Origin: Tribonema minus
Taxonomy: Eukaryota > Sar > Xanthophyceae > Tribonematales > Tribonemataceae
NCBI GenBank assembly: GCA_017506865.1
Contig: JAFCMP010000490.1
Location: 186,001-250,000 of the forward strand
Direction of reading: 5' to 3'
DNA length: 64,000 nt
The position numbers were made by a program, and so were the translations under genes. Position 1 is the stretch's first letter, and every line of letters begins with the position of its first letter. The notes below the pieces were generated by a model. That model saw nothing but the letters and a program-made list of their open reading frames with translations. It was not told the DNA's origin and ran no database searches. This document shows positions 51,496 through 61,191 of this stretch, one piece after another.

Positions 51496-51989
51496 CTATG
51501 TTTGCCGATGAGAGCCAGGTTGGTGGCCGCATGCATCTCACGCACGAGAGGTCGAGGGTCCGCAACGCTGAATTTCTCAATAGTGGTCCTGTCGGCGAAG
51601 GTGTTGTATCCCGACAGCTCGTTGCAGTACAACTCGATGAATGCGAGCGTGTCTGATACGCGCATGGTGTACGTGCGCGGCGCCACCTCTTTGACGTGTG
51701 ATACGCACGCCGCACGCTGAAGCTCGGCCTCGGTCGGCAGCTGTGGCTGCGGCGGCAGCTGTGGCGGCGGCATCGGCTCTGTATCGCTCTCCTCTTCGTC
51801 CTCCTCGTCGGACCCAACGTCGGAGTCAACGGTTAAGAAGCCCCATGCGCCCCGCTCGCTCTGCTCCTCCTCAGTTTCGTCCGCGTCCTCATCCGCTTCA
51901 TCCACTTCCTCCGCTGAGTCACTGTCGTCGTCAGTGCGCTTCGGTGATGGTACTGGGGGGACGAATCTTTGGACTAGCCTAGCCTAGGG

Positions 51990-52488
51990 TCTGTCTGAAA
52001 TATGAGAACCTCAGAGCCTTTGAGCCCAGCATAGAGATAGTACACTTGTCCTGAAGGGCACAGCGCAGACTAGGCTGCTGCGTCGACGCAAGCTTTTCGA
52101 TTGCATAGGCAACCCGGCCTCCCTTGGGCCTTTATAAATACAAGTCCATACGTACACTTGTACCATTACATAACATACGCAGGCACACAAACAATAAGCA
52201 AGATGAAAGCAATGTGCGTTACCATTCAGCTCGCAAGCAAGTCATGCATGCACTCAAGTTGACTCTACCCCTTATTCTGACTTTTGGCTACACTGAGAAA
52301 ATCCTCGGAACTCCCAGAAAATTCTCAACTGCCGTAACATTGCAGTTGAGATAGCAGCTGGTAGGAGCAGGAGATCACACCACGGTCCTTAAGGAGGACG
52401 AGGCGTCCATAATGGACGACGACTATGAGCTCTCGCACACTCTCAGGGACATTTGCTGTATTGCAGTGTTGCTGTGCTGGTAGTCTGC
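51990..52488. other. Spacer without a supported gene
   Basis: AT-richer DNA between MULE copy B and the SprB-repeat gene. Only short ORFs; nothing recognised. Confidence 0.4.
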
Positions 52489-53427
52489 CTACCCATGTAG
52501 CGGGCTGTGTGCAGACCATCCCGTGGGGTGATGATACAGCTTGTGGTGGTGGTGCATGATGAACTTGTGTGTTGCCCCTAGGCCGGCTCCATCAATGACG
52601 GTCAATGTGTAGGGCCCGCTTGCATGCAGTTTGGTCTGCTCGCCCAGCGTGTCAGTTTTGATAGCAGTGCCATGTGGGGGAGATGTCCATGATACCAGAT
52701 AGTTGCCGTCTCCACCGCTGACAGTGCTGGCAGCAATATGCGCAAGGTGTTTGCCATCATGCAAGTATTCGGTTATCTGCCCGGGCACAATTGTGAGACC
52801 CGTGTATGTCTGCACTGCAACAGTGTAGTCGTGGTACGCACTAGCTCCGACGCTGTCCGTTACCGTTATTCGGTATGTTCCTGGAAGCAAGCTTACATGC
52901 GCAGAGGCACTTGCGCCAACGATGGTAGTGCCGCCTGTGGTCGACCACACCACTGTGTAAGGAGTCACACCACCTGTGATTGTGGTGGCATCGATGGCAC
53001 CTGTAGCGGTGTCTTCCTCAGTGGCGCGCGTTATGCGCCCGGCTATCAGGATGAGCTGAGCAGACTGTGTGATGGTATACGTGTAGGCTGCGGTTGCGCC
53101 TACATTATCAGTCACTGTGATTGTGTATGTCCCGGCCTTCAGCGCAGTTTTGGCACCTGCGGTGGTATCACTTATCGCAGTGGCTCCTGTGCTAGATGTC
53201 CATGCATAAGTGTATGGAGTAGTGCCTCCACTAACAGTGGTTGCGCCGACAGAGCCGGTGCTGCCTCCATAGATGCTCACATTCACAATGCTGGTGCTCG
53301 CAACGATAGTAAGGACCATTGTGGGCTGTGTAAACTTGATTGTAGCCACATATAATGTTTTGACGAGACCGTTACGGTAGTTCGCTGTCTTTCGGCAGCC
53401 GCTTGTGTGTCCAGACAGAGGTGGCAT
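52489..53427 (-). CDS. SprB-repeat protein
   Basis: 312 residues from ATG at 53427; another ATG at 53319 precedes the first repeat directly and may be the true start. Three repeats of about 80 residues follow the SprB pattern: 'TVSGGTTPYTYAWTSSTG' then 'KAGTYTITVTDNVGATAAYT'; 'TITGGVTPYTVVWSTTGG' then 'LPGTYRITVTDSVGAS'; and a diverged third ('TVSGGDGNYLVSW', 'ASGPYTLTVIDGAGLG'). The end is His-rich. SprB repeats are immunoglobulin-like units first known from Bacteroidetes gliding adhesins and also met in some protists and giant viruses, pointing to lateral transfer. No secretion signal is obvious at either start. Intact frame. Confidence 0.7.
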   Translation of the reverse strand: MPPLSGHTSGCRKTANYRNGLVKTLYVATIKFTQPTMVLTIVASTSIVNVSIYGGSTGSVGATTVSGGTTPYTYAWTSSTGATAISDTTAGAKTALKAGTYTITVTDNVGATAAYTYTITQSAQLILIAGRITRATEEDTATGAIDATTITGGVTPYTVVWSTTGGTTIVGASASAHVSLLPGTYRITVTDSVGASAYHDYTVAVQTYTGLTIVPGQITEYLHDGKHLAHIAASTVSGGDGNYLVSWTSPPHGTAIKTDTLGEQTKLHASGPYTLTVIDGAGLGATHKFIMHHHHKLYHHPTGWSAHSPLHG

Positions 53428-53555
53428 TATCGCGAAACGTGGCAGTGATGAGCACCAGACTGCAGTGATGAGCACGAGCACACGACAGGTCCCTCCTTAA
53501 AACGAGCACCACAACACACCACAGGCAGCACATTAACACCACGGCGCTGGCGACA

Positions 53556-53985
53556 AGCCCGTAGTGCTCGCAGCAGGCAGCAGCAGCGACAGCGACAGCG
53601 ATAGCAGCAGCGACAGCAGCGATAGCGACAGCTTCAGCAGCAGCGACAGCAATCCTTTCTGCTACTTCACCCGGACCGTGTCAACAGCGCTCCGGAGTGC
53701 TTAAGTCGCAGCAGCAACGAGCCTGCAGTGCTCGCAACAGGCGGCAGCAACGACAGCGACAGCGATCACAGCAGCGACAGCAGGTGAGCGACAAACTTCA
53801 ACAGCAGCGACAGTAAGACCTTCCTGCTAATTTGACCCGGGTCTTGTCAATACTGCTCCGGAGCGCTTTACTTGCAGCAACAACGAGCCTGCAGTGCTCG
53901 CAGCAGACAGCAGCGTTGCAGCAAACTTTAATAGCAGCCACAGCAATCTGTTCTGCAATTGACCCGGATTGCAATTGACCCGGAT
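53556..53985 (+). repeat. CAG-rich tandem array, ~166-bp period
   Basis: The marker 'CCTGCAGTGCTCGCA' occurs at 53722 and 53888, with a diverged copy near 53560. Each unit has a CAGCAGCGACAG tract and an 'ACCCGG..' plus 'GCTCCGGAG' segment. No gene assigned. The array leads straight into the Q-rich ORF. Confidence 0.75.
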
Positions 53986-54028
53986 GGTGTCGCTTACAGT
54001 CCGGAGCCCTTGCTATTGCTTCAACAGC

Positions 54029-55051
54029 ATGCAGCAGGAGTACGATCAGCAGCAGGAGCTGCTGCTGCAGCAGCTGCTGATGACGCAGGAGGAGCATTGG
54101 CCGCAGCAGATCCACATGTACCAGCAACCAGCGCTAGCGGCGGTGCAACCAGGCGTGGACCAGTACTGGCTGGAAGAATACGCGGTACAGCAGTCACAGC
54201 TTTTCCCACATCAGCAGCTACAGCAGCTTCAACCTCAGCAGCAGTTCTTTCAACCACAGCCACACTTTCAACTGCAGCAGCAGCACTTGCAGCCGCAGCC
54301 GCACTTGCAGCCGCAGTTGCACTTTCAGCTGCAGCAGCAGCGCTTGCAGCCACAGTTGCACTTTCAGATGCAGCAGCAGCACTTGCAGCCGCAGCAGCAG
54401 CGGCAGGTCATGCAGCAGCGGCAGGTCATGCAGCAGCGGCAGGTCATGCAGCAGCAGGTGGTCATGCAGCAGGTCATGCAGCAGCAGACAGCGGCACCGC
54501 GACAGCAGCAGCAGCACTTTCAGCCACAGGCACAGGCACAGCCGCAGCGCTTTCAGCCGCAGCCTCAGCCACAGCAAGCGCCGCAGGTCATGCAGCAGCA
54601 GCAACAGCAGCAGGTCATGCAGCAGCAGCAGCAGCAGCAGGTCATACAACAGCAGCGATTGCAGCAGGTCATGCAGCAGCAAGCTGCGGCGCCGCGGCAG
54701 CAGCAAACGGTGCGGACAGCCACTGTGCGCACACAGCCGCAGCAGCAGGTCATGCAGCAGTCGCAGCCCATGCAGCAGCCGCAGCAGCAGGTCATGCAGC
54801 AGCCGCAGCGGCAGGTCATGCAGCAGTCGCAGCCCATGCAGCAGCCGCAGCAGCAGGTCATGCAGCAGCCGCAGCGGCAGGTCATGCAGCAGTCGCAGCC
54901 CATGCAGCAGCCGCAGCAGCCGCAGCAGCAGGTCATGCAGCAGCCTTCTGCGGCGCCGCAGCAGCAGCAAGCGGTGCCGACGGCCGCTGTGCGCACACAG
55001 CTGCATGTGCAGCGGAGGCCGATGCTCGTGCGTAGGGATGGGCACAGTTGA
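54029..55051 (+). CDS. Gln-rich low-complexity protein
   Basis: ATG at 54029 ('MQQEYDQQQELLLQ'). Three frames are open here because the DNA is CAG/GCAGC repeat. I prefer this frame because it carries a non-repetitive stretch ('EEHWPQQIHMYQQPALAAVQ', 'DQYWLEEYAVQQSQ') and a regular 'QVMQQ' unit with longer tandem units near 54745-54935. Poly-Gln/Met proteins are often transcriptional or RNA-granule factors, but no domain is present. The TGA stop (55049-55051) is provided by the first repeat of the adjoining foldback element, so the native C-terminus may have been lost. Confidence 0.45.
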   Translation: MQQEYDQQQELLLQQLLMTQEEHWPQQIHMYQQPALAAVQPGVDQYWLEEYAVQQSQLFPHQQLQQLQPQQQFFQPQPHFQLQQQHLQPQPHLQPQLHFQLQQQRLQPQLHFQMQQQHLQPQQQRQVMQQRQVMQQRQVMQQQVVMQQVMQQQTAAPRQQQQHFQPQAQAQPQRFQPQPQPQQAPQVMQQQQQQQVMQQQQQQQVIQQQRLQQVMQQQAAAPRQQQTVRTATVRTQPQQQVMQQSQPMQQPQQQVMQQPQRQVMQQSQPMQQPQQQVMQQPQRQVMQQSQPMQQPQQPQQQVMQQPSAAPQQQQAVPTAAVRTQLHVQRRPMLVRRDGHS

Positions 55052-56550
55052 AGTTGAATATAATGTACTTGAAGTTTGGTGAATATAAGTTACAGATATT
55101 GGGAGAGCGTCGTACGCTGCCCTTTTTGCTTTCGCGCTATAGAAACTATTTCAGATCAGAAGATTCGGGGATGGGCACAGTTGAAGTTGAATATAATCCA
55201 CTTGAAGTTTGGTGAATATAAGTTACAGATATTGGGAGAGCGCCGTACGCTGCCGTTTTTGTTTTCGCGCTATAGAAACTATTTCAGATCAAAAGATTCG
55301 GGGATGGGCACAGTTGAAGTAAAATATAATCCACTTCAAGTTTGGTGAATATAAGTTACAGATATTGGGAGAGCGTCGTACGCTGCCGTTTTTGCTTTCG
55401 CGCTATAGAAACTGTTTCAGATCAAAAGATTCGGGGATGGGCACAGTTGAAGTTGAATATAATCCACTTGAAGTTGCGCCTAGATAATATAAGTGCATAC
55501 TCACATGATACGTGTTGCCAGTGCAATGAGCCGGAAAATAAACAAGTGAAGGCGACAATAGGACGTGCACTGTGACTGAATTGTGTAGGATATTGTATTG
55601 CAATGTGCCACGCCCTGAGCTCGAAGTCAACCTCACCGCACGTTCAACTATCTCAATGTCACCATGTTTCCCAAGCCCTTGCTAACCTACAGCGCCCCCC
55701 CCTTGCTGCGCGATATTCCTAAGTCAGTGTCACGTAGTGATCAGGAATCGGCCGCCGCCATTCAAAGCCCTGGTGCACTGTTGTTCACGCCCTCACGGTT
55801 GTAGTTGGATATGCCAGTTCCAAGGCTGGTGTGAATGAGGCGCATCTCTTCGGCCAGCATCCTTTCTGCCGCACCGGGCTCCTCCTCCTTTGCCTCCGTG
55901 AGGAGTGAAGTTAAACATGCAGAACGCATCGAGTAGTGGCCCCACCTCGGTATAGAAAGGTGGCACTTCCCGAGCCTGTTGAGCACCGCAGCAAGCGTCT
56001 GCTAATGGAGTACCTCATTGCCGTTGGGCGCCAAACCAAATACACGGTACATGTACCAATCCGGCGATACTCACAAGTTGATTGAGATGCGGGAGGCGGT
56101 GACGTGTGCAAAACACATCTTCCAGCGTGATGCGCATCCTGCAGATATGCGCCAATGCGCTTACTCGGTGTGGCGCAAGCTCAAGACAGCATGTACGGGT
56201 CACCAGCCCATGCCTGTGCGCTGCGATCTGAGAAGCGGCGCAAAGTAAGGCACACGTTGTTTAAGTTCAACTGTGCCATCCCCGAATCTTTTGATCTGAA
56301 ATAGTTCCTATAGCGCGAAAGCAAAAGGGCGCGTGTACGACGCTCTCCTGATTTCTGTAATCCGTAAATATCCGACTTTGAGTGTCAATTATATTCAGTT
56401 CAACTGTGCCTTCCACATCTGAAATAGTTCCTATAGCGCGAAAGCAAAACGCCTCATGTACAACGCTCTCCTGCTTTCTGTGACTTATTATATTAAACTT
56501 CTAGTCTTTTTATAATAAGTTCACCTGTGCCATCCACGAATCTCCTATTT
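55038..56550. mobile_element. Foldback-type element with repeat-built inverted ends
   Basis: The left arm is a 133-bp tandem repeat ('ATGGGCACAG' at 55038, 55171, 55304, 55437; three full copies plus a part, to about 55480). The right arm (about 56262-56550) contains two diverged copies of the same unit in inverse orientation ('CTGTGCCATCCCCGAATCTT', 'GAAATAGTTCCTATAGCGCG'). About 780 bp lies between, with no supported gene. Long inverted arms built of tandem units are the hallmark of Foldback elements. A target duplication could not be fixed because the right border is diverged. Confidence 0.7.
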
Positions 56551-56889
56551 AAAGCACTCATGAACAGCAACCTAGGCTAAGTCACAATAAAGGGCCCTGA
56601 ACTGAAGATATTGGCTATCGATATGGACATGGTGTCCCGAAGGATCTGAGCGCTACGTACTCATGCTAGAGAAAAAGAAATCGTAACAAAGCGAGACTAC
56701 CACCCCTACTAAACCTATGCCCAATTCTGCTTGTGCCAGCGGTACACACCACTCACGCTGCTCTTGCACCCACATGACGAGCACGCCCATCGTTTTCCAA
56801 AACTCCCCAGCTGCTCCCGCCAGCTCCAGCCGCTCCAGCTGCCACAGTGTGCGTCGACCAGGCAAGCCCGCCACCCTCCTGTAAGCAAA

Positions 56890-57199
56890 CGCCAGCACCA
56901 CTCTCCCGTGACTCCCCTCCGACAACACTCCCGAAGAGGTTGTTCAAAACAATCAAGGGCGCCGCGAGGCCCCAGGATAGTGTGTGTCCTTGTGGGGGGT
57001 GAAGTGGGATAAACGCGTACAGGCACTTTGTGCAGGTGGTGGCCAAGCAGGTCCGGTCTCCAGTGTCGCTGTTGCAGGCCCATGCCAGCGCCGCTCTCCC
57101 GTGACCCCTCTTGGACAGCACTCTCAAAGTGGTGGGTTGTAACAATCATTGGCAGCGCGAGGCCCCAAATAGTGTCCTTGTCAAGGGTGAGGTGGGAGA
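56890..57199 (+). repeat. Diverged tandem duplication (~192-bp period)
   Basis: 56890-57009 and 57083-57199 align with many substitutions: shared 'GCTCTCCCGTGAC', 'GCGCGAGGCCCCA', 'ATAGTGT', 'GTCCTTGT'. No protein-coding explanation. The whole 56.55-57.6 kb stretch lacks a supported gene. Confidence 0.6.
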
Positions 57200-57468
57200 G
57201 ATATGTCCCTCCTGTACTGTTGACAAAACACGCCTAGTCTCCAGCTGCGCAAGCTTGCTCGAGCTCCATTCGCCTTCCCCTCTCTACGGATCAGCAGCCA
57301 AAGGCGTGATCAGCAGCCAAAGGCGTGATAATTATAGCAATAGAGGAGGCCAAGCTCCAATGTAGTATCCATGCGTGGGTGGAGGACGCTGGTTGCCAGA
57401 ACCGCGTGCAGAGCTAGAGGTAAGGTATTTTCGGGCTCCAACATCGGTGATGCCGGCGCAGCCATCGT

Positions 57469-57495
57469 CTGCTGCTGCTGCTGCTGTTGCTGCTG
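57469..57495 (+). repeat. CTG microsatellite
   Basis: Nine triplets with one TTG interruption. Confidence 0.9.
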
Positions 57496-57624
57496 AAATG
57501 CAATCGGTGGAGGGGAGGAACTTTTGAAGTGCTGCTGCTTCTGCTCCGTGCTCTACTACTCACACCCGCCTCATAGGCTGCCGCTCGGAGCTAACGAGCA
57601 ACACTACTGCTACTATACTATGCA

Positions 57625-57879
57625 ATGAGGGCAGGCCAAGAAGGAATTTGCCATCATTGCTACCTGAACAGAAAATCTGTGCCCGAGACTCTCGGACACA
57701 GTTGCCCTGTAGAGCTGTGTGACTGTCGTGACAGCCCCGTGCATGGCAAGGGTGTATTAGCCAGTACCAACATTGATCAAGGGACCATTGTGACACTCTA
57801 CCCGGTCAACAAATGGTCTGACAACAGCACAGTCACAGATTTCGTCATAAGTATCGCCTCCTGGAATCAGTTACGCTGA
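57625..57879 (+). CDS. SET-domain-like exon or fragment
   Basis: An 84-codon ORF with ATG at 57625. Residues about 25-55 read 'ELCDCRDSPVHGKGVLASTN' and 'IDQGTIVTLYPVN', which match the opening of SET domains ('S..GrGvfA...I..Gt.v'). SET enzymes methylate lysines from S-adenosylmethionine. The remaining SET motifs (GWxxG, NHxC, Y) are not found downstream in this frame, so this is either a first exon or a fragment. Intron borders were not resolved. Confidence 0.4.
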   Translation: MRAGQEGICHHCYLNRKSVPETLGHSCPVELCDCRDSPVHGKGVLASTNIDQGTIVTLYPVNKWSDNSTVTDFVISIASWNQLR

Positions 57880-58026
57880 TACCAAATTGTGCGCAAAGCA
57901 GCTGCTGCTGCCGCTGCTGCCCACACTGCGCTGTTAATGCTGCTAGCTGCACTGTGCTTCTACTGCTGCTCCCTGCGGATCCACCCTGTGCTTGCTATTA
58001 CACTGTGGTTCTACACCGCCGCTTCC

Positions 58027-58027
<1 letters not shown>

Positions 58028-58066
<39 letters not shown>
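58028..58066 (+). repeat. CTG microsatellite, 13 units
   Basis: Uninterrupted (CTG)13. Confidence 0.95.
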
Positions 58067-58085
58067 ACCCTCGGGTGATACCATG

Positions 58086-58450
58086 AACCATGACACCCAG
58101 GCCCCGACGAAGGACACCCAGACACCCAGACACAGGACACCAAGACCCTAGTCTTATACCGAGGACACCCAGACACATTTATGACACCCGGAAGCATGAC
58201 ACCCACTGGCAGGCCCCAACTGCTGCTGCTGCTGCTACCGCTGCGCGATACGACACTCAGACCCGAGTATGATACCCTGAACCATGACACCCCTGGAGGC
58301 CCCGACGCAGGAGACCCCGACAAAGGACACCCAGATCCAAGTCTTGTACCCTGGACACCCAGACGCAGGACACCCGTTACCCCCGACACCCTGACACAGC
58401 ACACCCAGACCCGAGGCTGACACTCCTGGGAGGCTCACGACACCCGGACC
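58086..58450 (+). repeat. Degenerate GACACCC minisatellite
   Basis: Irregular array of 'GACACCCAGAC', 'GACACCCTGAC' and 'GACACCCGGAC' variants with longer supra-units, interrupted by a short CTG run near 58220. Non-coding. Confidence 0.75.
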
Positions 58451-58627
58451 CGAACTCAGCTCTCCAGACCCGATCCTGACGCCAGACACCCCCCGGGGTT
58501 ACAGCAGCAGCAGCAGTGCTCAGCAGGTACCCCCTCCCTGGTCCCTGGCTGGAGGGCTGTAGTAGACCCCCTAATTCCAGAGAACTTCAGGTGGAACATG
58601 TGACAGTGTGACAGTCAGACAGTCAGA

Positions 58628-58664
58628 GTCGGCGAGTCGGCGAGTCGGCGAGTCGGCGAGTCGG
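58628..58664 (+). repeat. 9-bp minisatellite
   Basis: Four tandem copies of TCGGCGAG plus G. Confidence 0.9.
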
Positions 58665-61191
58665 GTGGGCATTCTGGAAGATGAGACGCGGCTATTTTGG
58701 GGAGGCGCGAAAATCGAATAAAAAACTTGAAGTAAAAGCTTCTCGGCATTGCAAGCAGCGCGCACCGCAGGCACACCGCAAGCATTGATGGCAGTAACAT
58801 AGAGGGCCGGCGCCGGCAACAGCACCTCCTGTACATCTGCTGAAGCCATGAGCACCGCTTGCGCGCCCTCTGGAGGGGCAGCGAGGGACTTCACTCTACT
58901 ACTTCCAGCCTGGAGTTGAGGATGAGCGCTAGCCGTCTGGCGCGCGCACAAGCTGCTATGCTGACGCTGCCGCTGCGTGAGCAATGGTAAGTACAAAGGT
59001 CAAGCACTTTACCGCGGTAGCTGCAGCTGACGTGAGCCAGTTCGCTTGCAAACACCTTTTGGCTTCATAGTGCTGCAGCATCGTCGTCAGGACCCGCTTA
59101 TGAGAAGAAGACGACAGCGATAGGGATTTGAAGTGCATGGCTGATGCATTTGAAGGCGTTATGATTACTTTGCTGACGCAGCCTACTCCGTTTGCGTTAG
59201 CCTGCCTCAGAAAGCCAAGTAAAGCTTACACACACGGCTGCGTTGAGGGAGCCGATGCCATCGATCTGATATTTGCTGTCCAGTGTTAATAAAGCAGTTC
59301 AGCGTTGCAGCTTGTGGGCGCAATTAACTACCATATAAGCATTACACTGCTGCTGCACTTGCGCATGCTGCAGCTGCCACGTGTTGGCTTAGTCCTTCGC
59401 AGAAGCTCCTCCTTACCTTGTTGCAACATGTAACGTGTGCTGCAGGCTCGGCAGCGCATCCAGATGAAGGAGCTTGTTTGGAGCACAGGCGCATATTGCA
59501 GAAGCACTGTACCATGTGACGCGGTGAGCCACTTCACACTATGTATCATCAAATACTTATGCATGCCATAGGTGTAGTTGGGGTCAGACGACCCGCCGTC
59601 CTCATACAGCAGTTTGCTTGGAGCAGTACCGTCAGTACAGCTTCGCACAGTGCATGTCCAAGACGCACTCGCGCATGTGCGTTCTAGGCGATTCAGCAAG
59701 TATTTCACGCAACTTCTATACGCACTGGTCTCATGCTACAGTTGTTGGCATGGACTTAAGGATTGTACTAGCGGAAATTGTGGAGCACGACGCGCGAATA
59801 GTTCACGTTGCTTGAGCTGCCATGCACACACGAGCAAGTATGATCAAGCTATTAATGGAATCGTCCCACATACTTGTGACGATGTTTGATGACTTGCAGC
59901 ACAATCAGTAGACTGCAGCGTGTATTGTTGACGCAACGCACGTGGTTGTACAGTGCATGTTGTCTTCAGGGCCTGCCATATTCAATGCAGTTGAACGTGC
60001 CGAACGGCGTTGCTGCAAGATCATTCAATGATACTTTCACCCTTTCCAAAGTATGATGTTGACTGAACACAGGTATGTCGCTGTCTTCTGATTGCCACCT
60101 TGCAGAAGTACATGATATGTGCACAAACCAGCGGCTGCCGCAGGAGCTGGATGGGAGTTGCGGTGCAGGACACAAGCTGGGGGGGCACTGCAGTGGATGC
60201 TGCTGTAGTGGCTGGACAGGATGTGGTGTTAGCAGCTGTATGGAGCTTTTTATTAGCAGCTACTGGGTGTGGTTATATGGGGCTTAGAGACAGGAGAGTC
60301 TCATCAGTGTCTGTGCAGGCAATGAACTGGGTCCGAGTTGCCGCGACTGCTGCTTTCAGTCCATGACATGCCGATCAATGAACTACTATACTACATTACT
60401 GAAGCTGTCAATATCTCCTTTGTGACCTCCTTGTGGCGCGCGGCCTTTCAAAGTACCACATTGCCTGTCTCAGTGGCAGTTCCTTTGTCACGTCCACGAA
60501 CACAGATGTGCAGTAGCAGTTCAGCGATGTGCCGTATTGCGTCTGAAGTTATGCACATATTGGTGCGATGCATACTCATCTTGCATGGCAACTTGTGTCA
60601 TGCGCAGATTGTTCGTGTACGCTTTTAAGGATGTTTTGTATGCAAACTATAGGGTATCTTGTTCATTGTCACCGCATTCGCTGATTAACCTTGAGTTCAG
60701 AATACTGCCGTCGGGCCTGATCCATACCATACTCAGTAGGCCTTTGCGCGCATCTGTGCAAAATTGCCAGGTACCAAGCACAGACACCTCTACTCTGCCT
60801 GAAAACCGCACTACTACTGTGCAGCAGCCAACAACAGCGCTTTTGCAAGGCTGTTGAGCAAGCTATGTACATAGTGAGACTTGAAGTCTGCTGCGAGGCT
60901 GTTGAGCAATGCGCCCCATGATATGGCAAATGTGCCAGCGGTAACATGAAGCATCACAGCATCTGGCCTTAAACACCAAGTATACAGGTTTAAACCCGTG
61001 TTGTAGAAGCTTGAGTCAAACAGTCCTGGGCATGTGTACGTGCAGAAAGGTGGTGGCAGCACAACAATCACAGGCTATAAGAAGCACACATGTGTCGGGC
61101 CCAAAGGTATATAAAGCCGTGTATGTAATTGACAATGTCACTGCGGTGATTATGTACACAAAGCCAACCAACACGCGTGCGCTGCACTCGA
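58665..61191. other. 2.5-kb stretch without a supported gene
   Basis: Only short ORFs on both strands with no recognisable motif. ACTTGAAGT occurs at 58725 and 60879. It may hold exons of unknown genes that I cannot define. Confidence 0.4.

Larger units (their letters stand above)
47970..51905 (-). pseudogene. MULE-like transposase with SWIM zinc finger (copy B), four exons
   Basis: Exon 1 51905-51496 (acidic leader, then 'VSHVKEVAPRTYTMRVSDTL'; no ATG near its start, so an upstream exon or GTG remains possible). Intron 51314-51495. Exon 2 51313-50205: Cys-rich finger (about 51090-51200), first DDE Asp in 'VSDSNWD' (about 50570), second in 'VGIDKAAMSREAF' with 'CCFFHSIRA'. Intron 49980-50204. 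Exon 3 49979-49463: Glu in 'NNVTESHF' (49669-49680). Intron 49268-49462. Exon 4 from 49267: Ala/acidic linker, SWIM finger (CGCPDF...CKHAVA, about 48800-48880) and a C-terminal domain shared with copy A. 1-nt shifts near 50325 and 48770 break the frame. All introns have GT..AG ends and keep phase. Confidence 0.75.

Noticed and set aside
53959..55035. Ala/His-rich and Leu/Cys-rich ORFs in the other frames of the CAG region
   Set aside because: Triplet repeats keep all frames open. Only the Gln frame contains a sizeable non-repetitive stretch, so the others were left out.
56653..57149. Minus-strand ORFs of 91-144 codons
   Set aside because: They arise from the diverged tandem duplication, and the reading frames do not agree between the two copies.
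58571..58996. 141-codon minus-strand ORF
   Set aside because: Part of it is the 9-bp minisatellite, and the remainder shows no motif or convincing composition.
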